From: Methylophaga pinxianii
GTDB lineage: Bacteria > Pseudomonadota > Gammaproteobacteria > Nitrosococcales > Methylophagaceae
Reading direction: 5' to 3'
Assembly: GCF_020447225.1 (NCBI RefSeq)
Contig: NZ_JAJAEO010000153.1
Coordinates: 1 to 34,406 of the forward strand
Length of the DNA: 34,406 nucleotides
The position numbers were made by a program, and so were the translations under genes. The notes beneath the pieces were generated by a model, which was given only the letters and a program-made list of their open reading frames with translations, did not search any database and was not told the DNA's origin. Of this stretch, positions 23,036-32,241 are shown piece after piece (position 1 is the first letter of the stretch; each line of letters starts with the position of its first letter).

Positions 23036-23752
23036 TTAACTGTTTTTAATACCGGCATAACGCTGCATTTCAGCAAACAACTGCCGGCTTTTCAGCGGTT
23101 TGCCATCTAAATAGTAGTTTATTATCAAACGCATTAATTGCTTTGTTTCAGTCAGGCTCATCGGATCATCCAGATTTTCCTGTTGCAGTCGCAACAAACT
23201 TTCCCCTGAAATAATGCGTTTGCTGTCATTTGGCAAGCATGGCAACAAACCCAGATCAGGCTGATAGCTGTAGTGTTGATGTGCTTCAACCGGATCACCC
23301 TGGCTATCAGCGCCGAGATCCACACCATAACCTAATGCTTCCAGCAAGCGTTTTTCAAAAAGTCTTAATACCGGTTCCGTCTGGCCAGTATGTTGTAAAC
23401 CTTCTAATGCTTTTTGATAGGCATCAAACACCAAAGGTTCAGCTTGTTGTTGCGTTAACAATCTGACCAGTAGCTCGTTGATGTACAAACCGCATAAAGT
23501 GGCGTGCCCTTGTAACCAGTATGGTGCGCTGGTCGTTTCGATTTTGCTTAACGTCAGCAAGTCTCCCCTGCCAAACCAATTCAACCACAACGGTTGGAAT
23601 AGTTGCAGTGAATTATTGTGGCGACGTTTATTTTGCCGCATACCTCGCGCTACCAGACTTAACCGACCATGATCAGCCGTAAATACGTCCACAAGCAAAC
23701 TGGTTTCCCGGTATGGGCGTTGATGGAGAACAAATGCCTGGGTGAATTCCAC
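23036..23752 (-). CDS. recO: DNA repair protein RecO
   Basis: Mediator that helps RecA replace SSB on gapped DNA in the RecFOR pathway. The 238 residues begin with an OB fold (AFVLHQRPYRETSLLVDVFTADHGRLSLVARGMR), then a helical domain (LCGLYINELLVRLL, FEKRLLEALGYGVDL) and the C-terminal LKSRQLFAEM typical of proteobacterial RecO. No zinc cysteines are seen, as in E. coli RecO. It follows era by 12 bases. Confidence 0.94.
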   Translation of the reverse strand: MEFTQAFVLHQRPYRETSLLVDVFTADHGRLSLVARGMRQNKRRHNNSLQLFQPLWLNWFGRGDLLTLSKIETTSAPYWLQGHATLCGLYINELLVRLLTQQQAEPLVFDAYQKALEGLQHTGQTEPVLRLFEKRLLEALGYGVDLGADSQGDPVEAHQHYSYQPDLGLLPCLPNDSKRIISGESLLRLQQENLDDPMSLTETKQLMRLIINYYLDGKPLKSRQLFAEMQRYAGIKNS

Positions 23753-23764
23753 CGGGGAGCCTAA

Positions 23765-24670
23765 TTAAAGATCGTCGTTGTAGCCCAGATTTCTGAGCAT
23801 GCGCTCGTTATCAGACCAGCCTTCACGGACTTTAACCCATAATTGCAGAAAAACTTTGCAACCAAATAATTTTTCCATATCTTCGCGAGCGTCTTTGCCG
23901 ACCTGCTTAAGCAGCTCGCCTTTTTTGCCAATGACGATGGATTTCTGTCCACTACGCTCTACGTATATAACCGCGCTGATACGAAACATCCCGTTATCAT
24001 CTTCAAACTGTTCGATATCTACCGTCAGAGAATAGGGCAATTCCTGACCCAGATGACGAAACAGTTTTTCACGCACCATTTCGGCAGCGAGGAAGCGTGA
24101 GCTGCGATCGGTCAGTTGATCTTCATCAAAGATCATCTCGCCTTCCGGCATTAGTTTGTATATCGACTCTTCAAGAGATTCCAGATTGATCCCTTTACGC
24201 GCTGATAAAGGCACGATATCGGTAAATTTAAACATTGCCGCCAGCTTTTCTACCTGTGGAAACAAAGTCGCTTTATCTTCCAGCTTATCGATTTTGTTCA
24301 TCGCCAAAATGACTGGCTTGGTGGTTTCCTTAAGTTTCTGTAAAACCCGCTCATCCTCTTCCGTCCACTTCATGCCTTCAATCACAAAGACCACCACATC
24401 CACATCTTCTAAAGATGCCGCAGCGGCACGGTTCATATAACGGTTCATTGCCCGTTTGCCATCGCTGTGAATGCCTGGTGTGTCGACATAAATAAACTGA
24501 CTGACATCATTTGTTTTGATGCCCAGAATCCGGTGACGGGTGGTTTGCGGACGACGGGAGGTGATACATAATTTCTGTCCCAACACCCGATTAATCAAAG
24601 TTGATTTGCCGACATTGGGACGACCGATAATGGCTACGTAACCACTGCGGAAAGCTTGTTGATCATTCAT
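23765..24670 (-). CDS. era: GTPase Era
   Basis: Ribosome-assembly GTPase that binds the 3' end of 16S rRNA. The 301 residues carry G1 [10 protein letters not shown], switch I with [10 protein letters not shown]3 DTPGI, G4 NKID and G5 LSARKG, then a C-terminal KH domain with [21 protein letters not shown]. The start overlaps the rnc stop by 4 bases (ATGA), the standard rnc-era coupling. Confidence 0.97.
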   Translation of the reverse strand: MNDQQAFRSGYVAIIGRPNVGKSTLINRVLGQKLCITSRRPQTTRHRILGIKTNDVSQFIYVDTPGIHSDGKRAMNRYMNRAAAASLEDVDVVVFVIEGMKWTEEDERVLQKLKETTKPVILAMNKIDKLEDKATLFPQVEKLAAMFKFTDIVPLSARKGINLESLEESIYKLMPEGEMIFDEDQLTDRSSRFLAAEMVREKLFRHLGQELPYSLTVDIEQFEDDNGMFRISAVIYVERSGQKSIVIGKKGELLKQVGKDAREDMEKLFGCKVFLQLWVKVREGWSDNERMLRNLGYNDDL

Positions 24671-25350
24671 AATTTTGACTCGATTAGCGTCAGGGCACGT
24701 TCAGCGGCTTTTTTTTCAGCCTTACGATGACTGCTTCCCTGAGCCACGACTAATTTATTCAGTAAACTCACCTGACAGGATGCCTCAAATATAGGCTGTT
24801 TATCGGCGGATTCAATTTCTTTTACACTGTAAAGGGGCAACGGTAATTTACGGCTTTGCAATAATTCCTGCAGACGGGTTTTCGGATCTTTTACCGTTTC
24901 GGTGACGTCGATTGAGTCCAATCGTTCATCGTAAAGACGAAGAATCAAGGGTTTGACCACCTCAATTCCGCTATCCAGAAATAACGCGCCAAAAATGGCT
25001 TCCAATGCATCAGCCAAAATCGATTCACGACGGAAGCCGCCGCTTTTCAATTCGCCCTGGCCAAGAATTAATACTTCGCCTAACTTCAGTTCACGAGCAA
25101 TTTCAGCCAGCGTTTCACCTTTGACCAGGCTGGCTCTCAACCGGCTCATCTTGCCTTCTTTCGCCTGTGGAAAACGATTAAACAATTCTTCAGCGATAAC
25201 AAAACTTAAAATAGCATCGCCCAGATATTCAAGCCTTTCATTATTTTTTGATGCGGCACTGCGATGAGTCAGTGCTTGCAGTAAAAGTTCTTCGTTGTTA
25301 AACAAAATGCCGAGTTGCTGGCAAAGCTTTTTTTGCTTGATGTTGATCAT
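24667..25350 (-). CDS. rnc: ribonuclease III
   Basis: Cuts double-stranded RNA in rRNA maturation and mRNA control. The 227 residues have the RNase III signature [14 protein letters not shown], the second metal site [18 protein letters not shown], and a C-terminal dsRNA-binding domain ending in [17 protein letters not shown]. The ATG overlaps the DUF4845 stop by 4 bases. Length is normal. Confidence 0.97.
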   Translation of the reverse strand: MINIKQKKLCQQLGILFNNEELLLQALTHRSAASKNNERLEYLGDAILSFVIAEELFNRFPQAKEGKMSRLRASLVKGETLAEIARELKLGEVLILGQGELKSGGFRRESILADALEAIFGALFLDSGIEVVKPLILRLYDERLDSIDVTETVKDPKTRLQELLQSRKLPLPLYSVKEIESADKQPIFEASCQVSLLNKLVVAQGSSHRKAEKKAAERALTLIESKL

Positions 25351-25727
25351 CGACTGGCTGGTTCCACATCCACTTCAGTGACAAAATGTCCTACTAAATC
25401 TATATGTGCGATAAAAGGTTTACGCACTTCATAATCAATGACGATTTTGGTGACGTAGGCATTGCTTCTACCGCGGGAAAGCTCAATATTTTCTTTTTTA
25501 ACGCTTGATATATAGCCGGTATTAAAGCGTTTGCTCAACAGCAACATGACCTGCTCATTGGTCAGTTTATTATTTTTTAATTCCGTTTCCATGGACTTCA
25601 TAATTTGTAAAACACCATAGTATTCCTGGTACATCGGTACCAATCGCATGGTTATCGTGGCAAAAAATGCAATGATTGCCAGCACAATTACCCAGCTGAT
25701 TAACGTCATTCCTTGTTGTTTTTTCAT
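25347..25727 (-). CDS. DUF4845 membrane protein with pilin-like N-terminus
   Basis: Small protein usually found between lepB and rnc in gammaproteobacteria; its role is not known. The ATG at 25727 is chosen because GAGGAG lies six bases upstream and the protein then begins [19 protein letters not shown], a basic head and hydrophobic helix like a type IV pilin leader (cleavage after Gly6 would expose MTLISW). The frame extends 7 codons further, through the ribosome site. The C-terminal 80 residues, outside the membrane, end with a beta-rich [20 protein letters not shown] segment. Coupled to rnc by a 4-base overlap. Confidence 0.85.
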   Translation of the reverse strand: MKKQQGMTLISWVIVLAIIAFFATITMRLVPMYQEYYGVLQIMKSMETELKNNKLTNEQVMLLLSKRFNTGYISSVKKENIELSRGRSNAYVTKIVIDYEVRKPFIAHIDLVGHFVTEVDVEPASR

Positions 25728-25822
25728 GCTGCTCTCCTCGGATCTCATTATCTTTCAGCACCACCCCTGCTGGTGGCAATTATTAATTTACAACAGCGCT
25801 GGAAATGAAAGCTCAACAGACA

Positions 25823-26584
25823 CTAATTAATAGACTGTCCCACTCTCGACCAGACGATGCCGCCCTGATCCCAGTTCCAGCTCATCCAGATAAAGAATGC
25901 CTTACCTACCAGATTCGCTTCCGGTACGGTTCCCCAGACACGGCTGTCATTGCTGTTGTCGCGATTGTCGCCCATAACAAAGAAATGCCCTTCCGGAACC
26001 GTCATTTCACCTTCCATCGACATGCGTTGGGGATCCAGAAGAATGTCATGAGTCACACCCATCAGTTTCTCCTGCTTCAGCTCAGCGCGCGGAGCGATCA
26101 TTCCGGCCAACTCAGCTGGCTTTTCACCGGCTTGTTGTTCAATTTCTTTGCCGTTGATGTAGAGGGTTTTATTGAAATAACCGACCTTATCACCCGGCAA
26201 ACCGATAACACGTTTGATGTAATCAATTTCCGGTTGTTCTGGATAACGAAACACCATGACATCGCCACGCTGTGGCGTACCAGTATCTAAAATTTTGGTA
26301 TTGAGCACTGGCAATCGGATGCCGTAGGAAAACTTGTTCACCAAAATAAAATCGCCGATATGCAAAGTCGGCAACATTGATGAAGAAGGAATGCGGAATG
26401 GCTCGGCGACAAATGAGCGTATAACCAGCACTAAAAGAATAATCGGGAAAAAGGATTTGGCGTATTCAACAATAGCCGGTTCATTTTCATTTACTGCCCG
26501 CTGTGGTGCTAACCAAAATCGATCTAACAACCATATCAGGCCGGTAATCGCGACCAGTAACACCATTATTGCTGGGAAACTCAC
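25823..26584 (-). CDS. lepB: signal peptidase I
   Basis: Inner-membrane peptidase that removes Sec and Tat signal peptides. GTG at 26584 is chosen as start because AGGAG stands six bases before it; the frame is open 22 codons further up, but that part overlaps the 3' end of lepA. The 253 residues have two N-terminal membrane helices (about 3-24 and 44-58), catalytic Ser69 in IPSSSMLPTL, general-base Lys124 in DYIKRVIGLPGD, and the GHFFVMGDNRDNSNDSR box. It follows lepA by 13 bases, the usual lepA-lepB pair. Confidence 0.95.
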   Translation of the reverse strand: MSFPAIMVLLVAITGLIWLLDRFWLAPQRAVNENEPAIVEYAKSFFPIILLVLVIRSFVAEPFRIPSSSMLPTLHIGDFILVNKFSYGIRLPVLNTKILDTGTPQRGDVMVFRYPEQPEIDYIKRVIGLPGDKVGYFNKTLYINGKEIEQQAGEKPAELAGMIAPRAELKQEKLMGVTHDILLDPQRMSMEGEMTVPEGHFFVMGDNRDNSNDSRVWGTVPEANLVGKAFFIWMSWNWDQGGIVWSRVGQSIN

Positions 26585-26597
26585 TTGACGCTCCTTA

Positions 26598-28394
26598 TTA
26601 TGATTTTTTCGATAACTGCAAAACCGCCAAGAAGGCTTCCTGCGGCACATCCACTTTGCCGATGGATTTCATTCGTTTTTTACCGGCTTTTTGTTTTTCT
26701 AGCAATTTACGTTTGCGAGAAACGTCGCCTCCATAACATTTTGCCAAAACATTTTTCCGCATGGCTTTGACCGTTGAACGCGCAATAATGTGTCCGCCGA
26801 TGGCGGCCTGAATCGCGACATCAAACATTTGACGCGGAATCAACTCCTGCATTTTTTCAACGAGTTGTCGGCCACGCGAGACGCTTTGGTCTTTATGCAC
26901 AATCATCGATAAAGCGTCGACCTTTTCGCCATTGATTAACACGTCCAATTTAACCAATGCCGCTGCTTCAAAACGAATAAAGTGATAATCCAGCGAAGCG
27001 TAACCCCGACTGACCGATTTAATACGATCAAAGAAATCAATCACCACTTCATTCATCGGTAATTCATAACTTAAGGCAACCTGTTTGCCCATATATTGCA
27101 TGGATTTCTGTACGCCGCGTTTCTCGACACAAAGAGTAATGACTGCCCCCAGATAGTCCTGCGGCACCAGCATATCGGCAATAACGATAGGTTCACGAAT
27201 TTCTTCCACCGAACCGGCATCTGGAAGTGATGCTGGATTTTCAATCTTCAGCACATCACCTTTTTTAGTTACAACTTCGAAAACAACCGTTGGCGCGGTA
27301 GTAATCAGATCCAGATCATATTCGCGTTCCAGTCGTTCCTGGATGATTTCCATATGCAACAACCCCAGGAAACCACAACGGAAACCAAAACCCAGGGCCT
27401 GAGAGTTTTCTGGTTCAAAAAACAGTGACGCATCGTTTAACCGTAACTTACCAAGCGCTTCACGAAACGCATCATAATCATCGCTGCTGACCGGGAAAAC
27501 ACCGGCATAGACTTGTGGGGTGACCGATTTAAAGCCGGGCAACATCTCGGTGGCACCATGCTGAGAGGTGGTTAACGTATCCCCTACTGGCGCACCATCA
27601 ATTTCTTTGACACCGGAAATAACATAGCCGACTTCACCACAATTCAAGGCTGTGCGTTTACTGCGTTTAGGCGTAAAAACGCCTACTTCGTCGACCTGAT
27701 ACTCCTGACCAGTCGACATGACTTTGATTTTATCGCGGGTTTTCAGTCGGCCCTGTTTGATTCGTACCAGGGAAATAACCCCCACATAGCTATCAAACCA
27801 TGAATCAATAATCAGCGCTTTTAATGGTCCTTCCGGATCACCTTGTGGCGGTGGAATACGCGCAACCAGTTCTTCCAAAACTTCATCAATACCCACACCG
27901 GTTTTGGCGCTACAGCGCACCGCATTCAATGCGTCGACACCAATAATATCTTCGATTTCCTGCGCGACCCGGTCAGGCTCGGCAGCGGGTAAATCAATTT
28001 TGTTTAAGACCGGAAGCACTTCCAATCCCAGATCAATCGCGGTATAGCAGTTGGCAACGCTCTGTGCCTCAACCCCTTGCGCAGCATCCACGACCAGCAA
28101 AGCCCCTTCACAAGCCGCTAATGAGCGGGAAACTTCATAGGAGAAATCCACGTGTCCGGGTGTATCAATGAAGTTCAGATGATAGGTCTCACCATCTTTT
28201 GCGGTGTAATCCAGCGACACACTTTGTGCCTTGATGGTAATACCGCGTTCTTTTTCGATATCCATTGAATCAAGCACTTGCTGGGACATCTCCCGCGCAG
28301 TCAAACCACCGCAAATTTGAATAAAGCGGTCTGCTATGGTGGATTTACCGTGGTCGATATGAGCAATGATTGAGAAGTTTCTAATATTTTTCAT
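26598..28394 (-). CDS. lepA: elongation factor 4 (LepA)
   Basis: Ribosome-bound GTPase that acts in initiation and back-translocation. The 598 residues show G1 [14 protein letters not shown]2 [12 protein letters not shown]3 DTPGHVDF, G4 NKIDLP and the LepA-specific C-terminal domain with [18 protein letters not shown]. The length is standard. It is the first gene of the long minus-strand run; the operon promoter must lie in the 258-base divergent gap before the MATE gene, where I see no clear match. No Shine-Dalgarno sequence is obvious. Confidence 0.97.
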   Translation of the reverse strand: MKNIRNFSIIAHIDHGKSTIADRFIQICGGLTAREMSQQVLDSMDIEKERGITIKAQSVSLDYTAKDGETYHLNFIDTPGHVDFSYEVSRSLAACEGALLVVDAAQGVEAQSVANCYTAIDLGLEVLPVLNKIDLPAAEPDRVAQEIEDIIGVDALNAVRCSAKTGVGIDEVLEELVARIPPPQGDPEGPLKALIIDSWFDSYVGVISLVRIKQGRLKTRDKIKVMSTGQEYQVDEVGVFTPKRSKRTALNCGEVGYVISGVKEIDGAPVGDTLTTSQHGATEMLPGFKSVTPQVYAGVFPVSSDDYDAFREALGKLRLNDASLFFEPENSQALGFGFRCGFLGLLHMEIIQERLEREYDLDLITTAPTVVFEVVTKKGDVLKIENPASLPDAGSVEEIREPIVIADMLVPQDYLGAVITLCVEKRGVQKSMQYMGKQVALSYELPMNEVVIDFFDRIKSVSRGYASLDYHFIRFEAAALVKLDVLINGEKVDALSMIVHKDQSVSRGRQLVEKMQELIPRQMFDVAIQAAIGGHIIARSTVKAMRKNVLAKCYGGDVSRKRKLLEKQKAGKKRMKSIGKVDVPQEAFLAVLQLSKKS

Positions 28395-28608
28395 TGAGTA
28401 ATGATTATGAACGTGTCGGAGATTGAAAGGACGTGTTGCAAAATGTGTTCAGCTCCATGATTAAGAATGTATCGCCAATGCGAATCCCGCATCGTGCAAA
28501 TGACCCGGTATTATACGCACTTAACTGACTTATAACGATAATAAATACCGTGATACTAGCCTGTTTTGTTGTATTCAACACAAATGATCTGTTTAAAAGC
28601 ATTGCTTA

Positions 28609-28627
28609 AATATTAATCATCATTAGC
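28609..28627 (+). promoter_or_regulatory. possible Fur box before the MATE gene
   Basis: The complement reads GCTAATGATGATTAATATT, 14 of 19 matches to the Fur consensus. It lies 25 bases before the MATE ATG. The match is weaker than the two other boxes of the island and the sequence is AT-rich, so chance is possible. Confidence 0.4.
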
Positions 28628-28652
28628 ATTAAGCTCTCTCCTCCTGTTATTC

Positions 28653-30035
28653 ATGACCCACGGAACCCAAATGCCGGCCAGCCAAACAGACAATGACGTC
28701 CTCTACGGTCCGATCATTTCCACTTTTCTCCGCTTTGCCATTCCATCCATTCTGGGCTTGTTGGCGATTACCACCGCCAGCATTGTCGATGGAATTTTTA
28801 TCGGGCAATTTGTCAGCTCTGCAGGATTGGCCGCGATCACCCTGTTGATTCCATTTTTCACACTGGTTTTTGCCATTGCCTTAATGCTGTCCATTGGGGG
28901 GGCTGTGCGTGCCGGTAATTACTTAGGACAAAACAAAATCCAGCCGGCTTCCGCAGTATTCAGTAAATGTCTGATCAGCATCTTTGTTGTAGGTCTGCTG
29001 TTTATGAGCATTTCATTTGTGTGGGATCGGCAGATCCTCATACTGCTTGGCGCGACAGATGGATTGATAACATTGGTCCTGCCTTACTTCCACATTATTT
29101 GCGGCGTGCTGGTTTTACAAGTGACCAGCATGGTTTTGTACTATTTTATCCGACTGGATAACCATCAAACATTAGGCACATCGGCATTGGTAGCAGGCGC
29201 ATTGATTAATATTCTGCTCGATGCACTTTTTATTATCGTTCTGGACATGGGACTCAAAGGCGCGGCTTTGGCCACATTGATGGCTCAAATTATGCAAATG
29301 CTGATTCTTGCAACTTATTTTCGCGGTAAACATCGTCGTTTAATGTTGATTTTGCGACCGGGAAACTGGTCTGAAGTAGCGAATGTTTCCTATAACGGTC
29401 TTTCCGAATTTGTGAATGAACTGTCGGGCGGTCTTGTGATTTTACTGATGAACTGGTTATTGATTACCTATCAGGGCGTCAGCGGATTAGCGGCATTTGC
29501 AGTAATAAATTATCTGATTTTTATCAGTTTGATGATTTATTACGGTATCGCCGACGCACTGCATTTGTTAATCAGTCAGAACCATGGCGCAGCCCAGGCA
29601 AAGCGGATAAAAGATTTTTTAATCACCGCCATGGTGATAGTGCTGGCTTTATCACTGTCGATCGTCAGCGTGCTGCTGCTTTATCCTCACTGGTTAATTC
29701 AATTGTTTTTGCAGGATGGCGCCGGGGAAAGTCAGCAATTATCCGCTCAGTTTATTCTGCTGGTTTGGCCACTCTTTATTGTTAACGGTTTGAACGTGAC
29801 TCTGTCGGTTTATTTAACCGCCATGCAAAAGCCTTTGCCTTCAATGAGTGTGGCTTTATCACGTGGCTTAATCCTGCCTGCAGGTTTATTACTACTGCTT
29901 GCAATATGGTTACCCGAAAAGCAATTTCTTATTGCCCTGCCACTGGCAGAATGGCTGACGTTCATTCTGGCTCTATTACTGTGCTGGAAATATTCTCCGG
30001 GCAAAATTATTAAGAGAAAAGTTAATTCAATATAG
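28653..30035 (+). CDS. MATE-family efflux transporter
   Basis: Twelve-helix inner-membrane exporter of the multidrug and toxin extrusion family, driven by sodium or proton. The 460 residues are strongly hydrophobic and include MATE-type blocks: an early RFAIPSILGLLAITTASIVDGIFIG, GGAVRAGNYLGQ, ALINILLDALFI and GLKGAALATLMAQ in the first half, and the symmetric GISEFV-like NGLSEFVNEL in the second. It resembles the NorM/DinF group. The substrate is unknown; the nearby iron island and possible Fur box would fit siderophore or chelator export. ATG 28671 is an alternative start; neither has a good ribosome site. The stop is followed by a hairpin shared with the receptor gene. Confidence 0.88.
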   Translation: MTHGTQMPASQTDNDVLYGPIISTFLRFAIPSILGLLAITTASIVDGIFIGQFVSSAGLAAITLLIPFFTLVFAIALMLSIGGAVRAGNYLGQNKIQPASAVFSKCLISIFVVGLLFMSISFVWDRQILILLGATDGLITLVLPYFHIICGVLVLQVTSMVLYYFIRLDNHQTLGTSALVAGALINILLDALFIIVLDMGLKGAALATLMAQIMQMLILATYFRGKHRRLMLILRPGNWSEVANVSYNGLSEFVNELSGGLVILLMNWLLITYQGVSGLAAFAVINYLIFISLMIYYGIADALHLLISQNHGAAQAKRIKDFLITAMVIVLALSLSIVSVLLLYPHWLIQLFLQDGAGESQQLSAQFILLVWPLFIVNGLNVTLSVYLTAMQKPLPSMSVALSRGLILPAGLLLLLAIWLPEKQFLIALPLAEWLTFILALLLCWKYSPGKIIKRKVNSI

Positions 30036-30066
30036 AAAAGGCCGGATGTCATTGCAACATCCGGCC
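30036..30066 (-). terminator. intrinsic terminator between MATE and receptor genes
   Basis: GGCCGGATGT (30040-30049) and ACATCCGGCC (30057-30066) form a perfect 10-base-pair stem with a 7-base loop. On the minus strand TTTT (30039-30036) follows, so it ends the receptor gene best. It also gives the convergent MATE transcript a stable 3' stem. Confidence 0.82.
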
Positions 30067-30107
30067 AAGGTTCACCAAACACTGTCAGGGGAAGCTTGCT
30101 TGATGGT

Positions 30108-32126
30108 CTAGAACTGCCAAGCCACGCTCAGACGGACATCACGGCCTGGTTCGTTATAGCCTTTCACCAGACCATAATCTGGTAAATTGGTGAAATCGGC
30201 TACGCTCGCGTGATCAATATAATTTTTATCAAAAATATTCTGTACGGTAAGCGTGATTCGTACATCTTCCGATAGTGATGGTCTCCACTGCGTATAAAAG
30301 TCATGAATGCCATAACCTGGTTGGTCAATTTCTGCATCAGGGAATGCAGTTTGATCAACAAAATCAATATCATCACGGCCTTTAACAAAACGTGCATTCC
30401 AACCAAAATTCCATTGTGAATTAAGCTGATAATCAAGCTGAGCAATCACTGTGTCGCGAACTGTATTGGCGATACCATTATGATCATAAGCGTTCGCTTC
30501 CACGCCATCCACTTCGGCATCGTTGTAATGATAGCTGACTCTTGCCATCAAGCTATCCCAGCGATGACCTATTTCCAGGATATAACCATTCGACTCTAAG
30601 TCACCCAAATTATCAAAGATATTTCTAGCTGGACCTACCGTTCCTGAAACTCCAATAACATCTTTGATTTCACTTCTATAGGCTTTGGCTGAGCCAAACC
30701 ATGTTGCCGAGTCATAGGCAACGCCGAACTCAATATTCTCTGCCTTTTCAGGTTTCAAATCCTCGGCTTGCGTTGTAAAGCCGAGTTTAAACGCATCCTG
30801 TGCCAAAGGACCTTTGAAGGCTTCAGCATAGGAAGCAAACGCACTCCAGTTATCTGTAAAGTGATAATTCAAACCGATATTTGAACTGACATCGCTTTCA
30901 TTATGAGAAGTATTGCCAAAATCGGTATCTAATTCATAATCATCATAACGAAGACCCGCGCTTAACAATAATGTATCGGTTAACTGGATATCATCTTGAA
31001 GATAAACGCCCTTAACCTTTGACTTATCTTTGTAATTTTCGCCATCACCATCGGCACTGGACTCATCTTGGCGATAATCAACACCATAGGTGATTGCATG
31101 CCTACCTAAGATAGAGGTATTACGTAAATCGAAACCGGTACTCTCACCTGTGCCGGTGAAAGGACCGAAAAATCCGTCTTGAAAAAACTCTGTTTCGGTA
31201 TTGTAAAGAGTCAGTGCTAAATCTACATAAGCATTATCAAGTGGGTTCAGTTCATAGTTAAAAGTGACCGTTTTACGTTCACTATCAATTGGATATATCA
31301 GATTTCCTCGGTTATCTGGCGCTCCTGATGGTGGAGGACTGAATATCCATTGAGGACGCTGGGTTCTATCACCCTCATCTTTATGTTTTTCGGTACTGAG
31401 ACGTACCGTTTGACTGTCGGTCAAATGTCCGACTACTTTTGCAAACAGATAATCTTGATCAGCTTCTGTTCCTAATACTTCATCACCATTTCCATCTTCA
31501 TAATTGTCGACATCTGATTGCGTATAAGAAACCATGCCACTCCAGTCTTCGGTCAATTTTCCATACAAAGTTGTGCTTGTTTTAAAACTATCGGTATTGC
31601 TGGAGAACATGCCTTTGACCAGACCACCGAAATTTTCACCCGGTTTGAGCATATCTTCTGGGTCTTTGGTGACAAATTTAACTGAGCCGCCTAATGCGCC
31701 CGGACCGGACAAAGCATTACCCGCGCCCGCATTGACTTCGACACGTTTTAATAATTCAGGCTCAATACTGATACGTCCAGCGTGGTGAAATTGTCGGGTC
31801 GCCTGCTGTGCACCATCAATAGTGATATTTAACAGCTGATCTTCAATACCACGAACATAGAGTTTTTGGGCAAAACCAGGACCACCGCCAATAGTCACTT
31901 CTGGCGACTGGCTGAAAAGATCCTGCAAATCAGTTGGCTGTAGTTTTTCAATCTGTTCTGATGTAACGCTATTAAGTTCTGGGGTAATGGTATTCCCCGT
32001 CACTTTTACAACCTCAAGCTCAATGCTGTCACTCTCTTCCGCCCACACAACCTGGCCTGACAAAGCAGATGCTATTGCCAGGGATAAAATCGTCTGATGG
32101 CTTACAATTTTCCGTTTTATAATCAC
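30108..32126 (-). CDS. TonB-dependent outer-membrane receptor (iron/haem or siderophore)
   Basis: Outer-membrane beta barrel that imports a metal complex with TonB energy. GTG at 32126 is chosen: GAGG lies five bases upstream, and the product then begins MIIKRKIVSHQTILSLAIASALS with a signal peptide cut near VVWA/EE. The longer frame (to 32156) would start inside the Fur box. The plug domain has DLFSQSPEVTIGGG, LYVRGIEDQLLNITIDGA and FHHAGRISIEPELLKRVEV..GPGALGGSVKFVTKDP, which recalls the haem/haemoglobin/transferrin receptor group. The barrel ends in the typical aromatic VRLSVAWQF. The true ligand cannot be fixed. A Fur box and a two-component system upstream point to iron. Confidence 0.88.
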   Translation of the reverse strand: MIIKRKIVSHQTILSLAIASALSGQVVWAEESDSIELEVVKVTGNTITPELNSVTSEQIEKLQPTDLQDLFSQSPEVTIGGGPGFAQKLYVRGIEDQLLNITIDGAQQATRQFHHAGRISIEPELLKRVEVNAGAGNALSGPGALGGSVKFVTKDPEDMLKPGENFGGLVKGMFSSNTDSFKTSTTLYGKLTEDWSGMVSYTQSDVDNYEDGNGDEVLGTEADQDYLFAKVVGHLTDSQTVRLSTEKHKDEGDRTQRPQWIFSPPPSGAPDNRGNLIYPIDSERKTVTFNYELNPLDNAYVDLALTLYNTETEFFQDGFFGPFTGTGESTGFDLRNTSILGRHAITYGVDYRQDESSADGDGENYKDKSKVKGVYLQDDIQLTDTLLLSAGLRYDDYELDTDFGNTSHNESDVSSNIGLNYHFTDNWSAFASYAEAFKGPLAQDAFKLGFTTQAEDLKPEKAENIEFGVAYDSATWFGSAKAYRSEIKDVIGVSGTVGPARNIFDNLGDLESNGYILEIGHRWDSLMARVSYHYNDAEVDGVEANAYDHNGIANTVRDTVIAQLDYQLNSQWNFGWNARFVKGRDDIDFVDQTAFPDAEIDQPGYGIHDFYTQWRPSLSEDVRITLTVQNIFDKNYIDHASVADFTNLPDYGLVKGYNEPGRDVRLSVAWQF

Positions 32127-32135
32127 ATCAACCTC

Positions 32136-32154
32136 GCGAATAATAATCATTATC
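32136..32154 (-). promoter_or_regulatory. Fur box of the TonB receptor gene
   Basis: The plus-strand 19-mer ending in AATCATTATC matches GATAATGATAATCATTATC at 16 of 19 positions. It lies just downstream of the predicted start (near 32165), where bound Fur-Fe(II) would block transcription. Confidence 0.8.
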
Positions 32155-32171
32155 AAATAAAACAGATTCGC

Positions 32172-32177
32172 ATTCTA
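32172..32177 (-). promoter_or_regulatory. -10 box of the receptor promoter
   Basis: TAGAAT on the minus strand, five of six matches. The -35 position (32200-32195) is TTTTAA, a poor match, so an activator is expected. Confidence 0.5.
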
Positions 32178-32206
32178 GTCAGTGTGAACTGAGATTAAAA
32201 CCAAAT

Positions 32207-32224
32207 TTACAATTGTTACAATTG
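32207..32224 (-). promoter_or_regulatory. tandem 9-base direct repeat, candidate response-regulator site
   Basis: TTACAATTG occurs twice in tandem without a gap (32207-32215 and 32216-32224). It ends 6 bases from the poor -35 of the receptor promoter, centred near -50. OmpR-family regulators bind tandem direct repeats in this position, and such a regulator is encoded directly upstream. Binding is inferred. Confidence 0.5.
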
Positions 32225-32241
32225 ATTAAACTTGCTGAGGT

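Noticed and set aside
28405-28602. 65-codon minus-strand frame upstream of lepA
   Set aside because: No ribosome site and no protein-like pattern; it occupies the lepA promoter area.
32127-32156. Ten extra N-terminal residues of the TonB receptor
   Set aside because: They would be encoded inside the Fur box; the GTG at 32126 has GAGG at proper spacing and starts a normal signal peptide.
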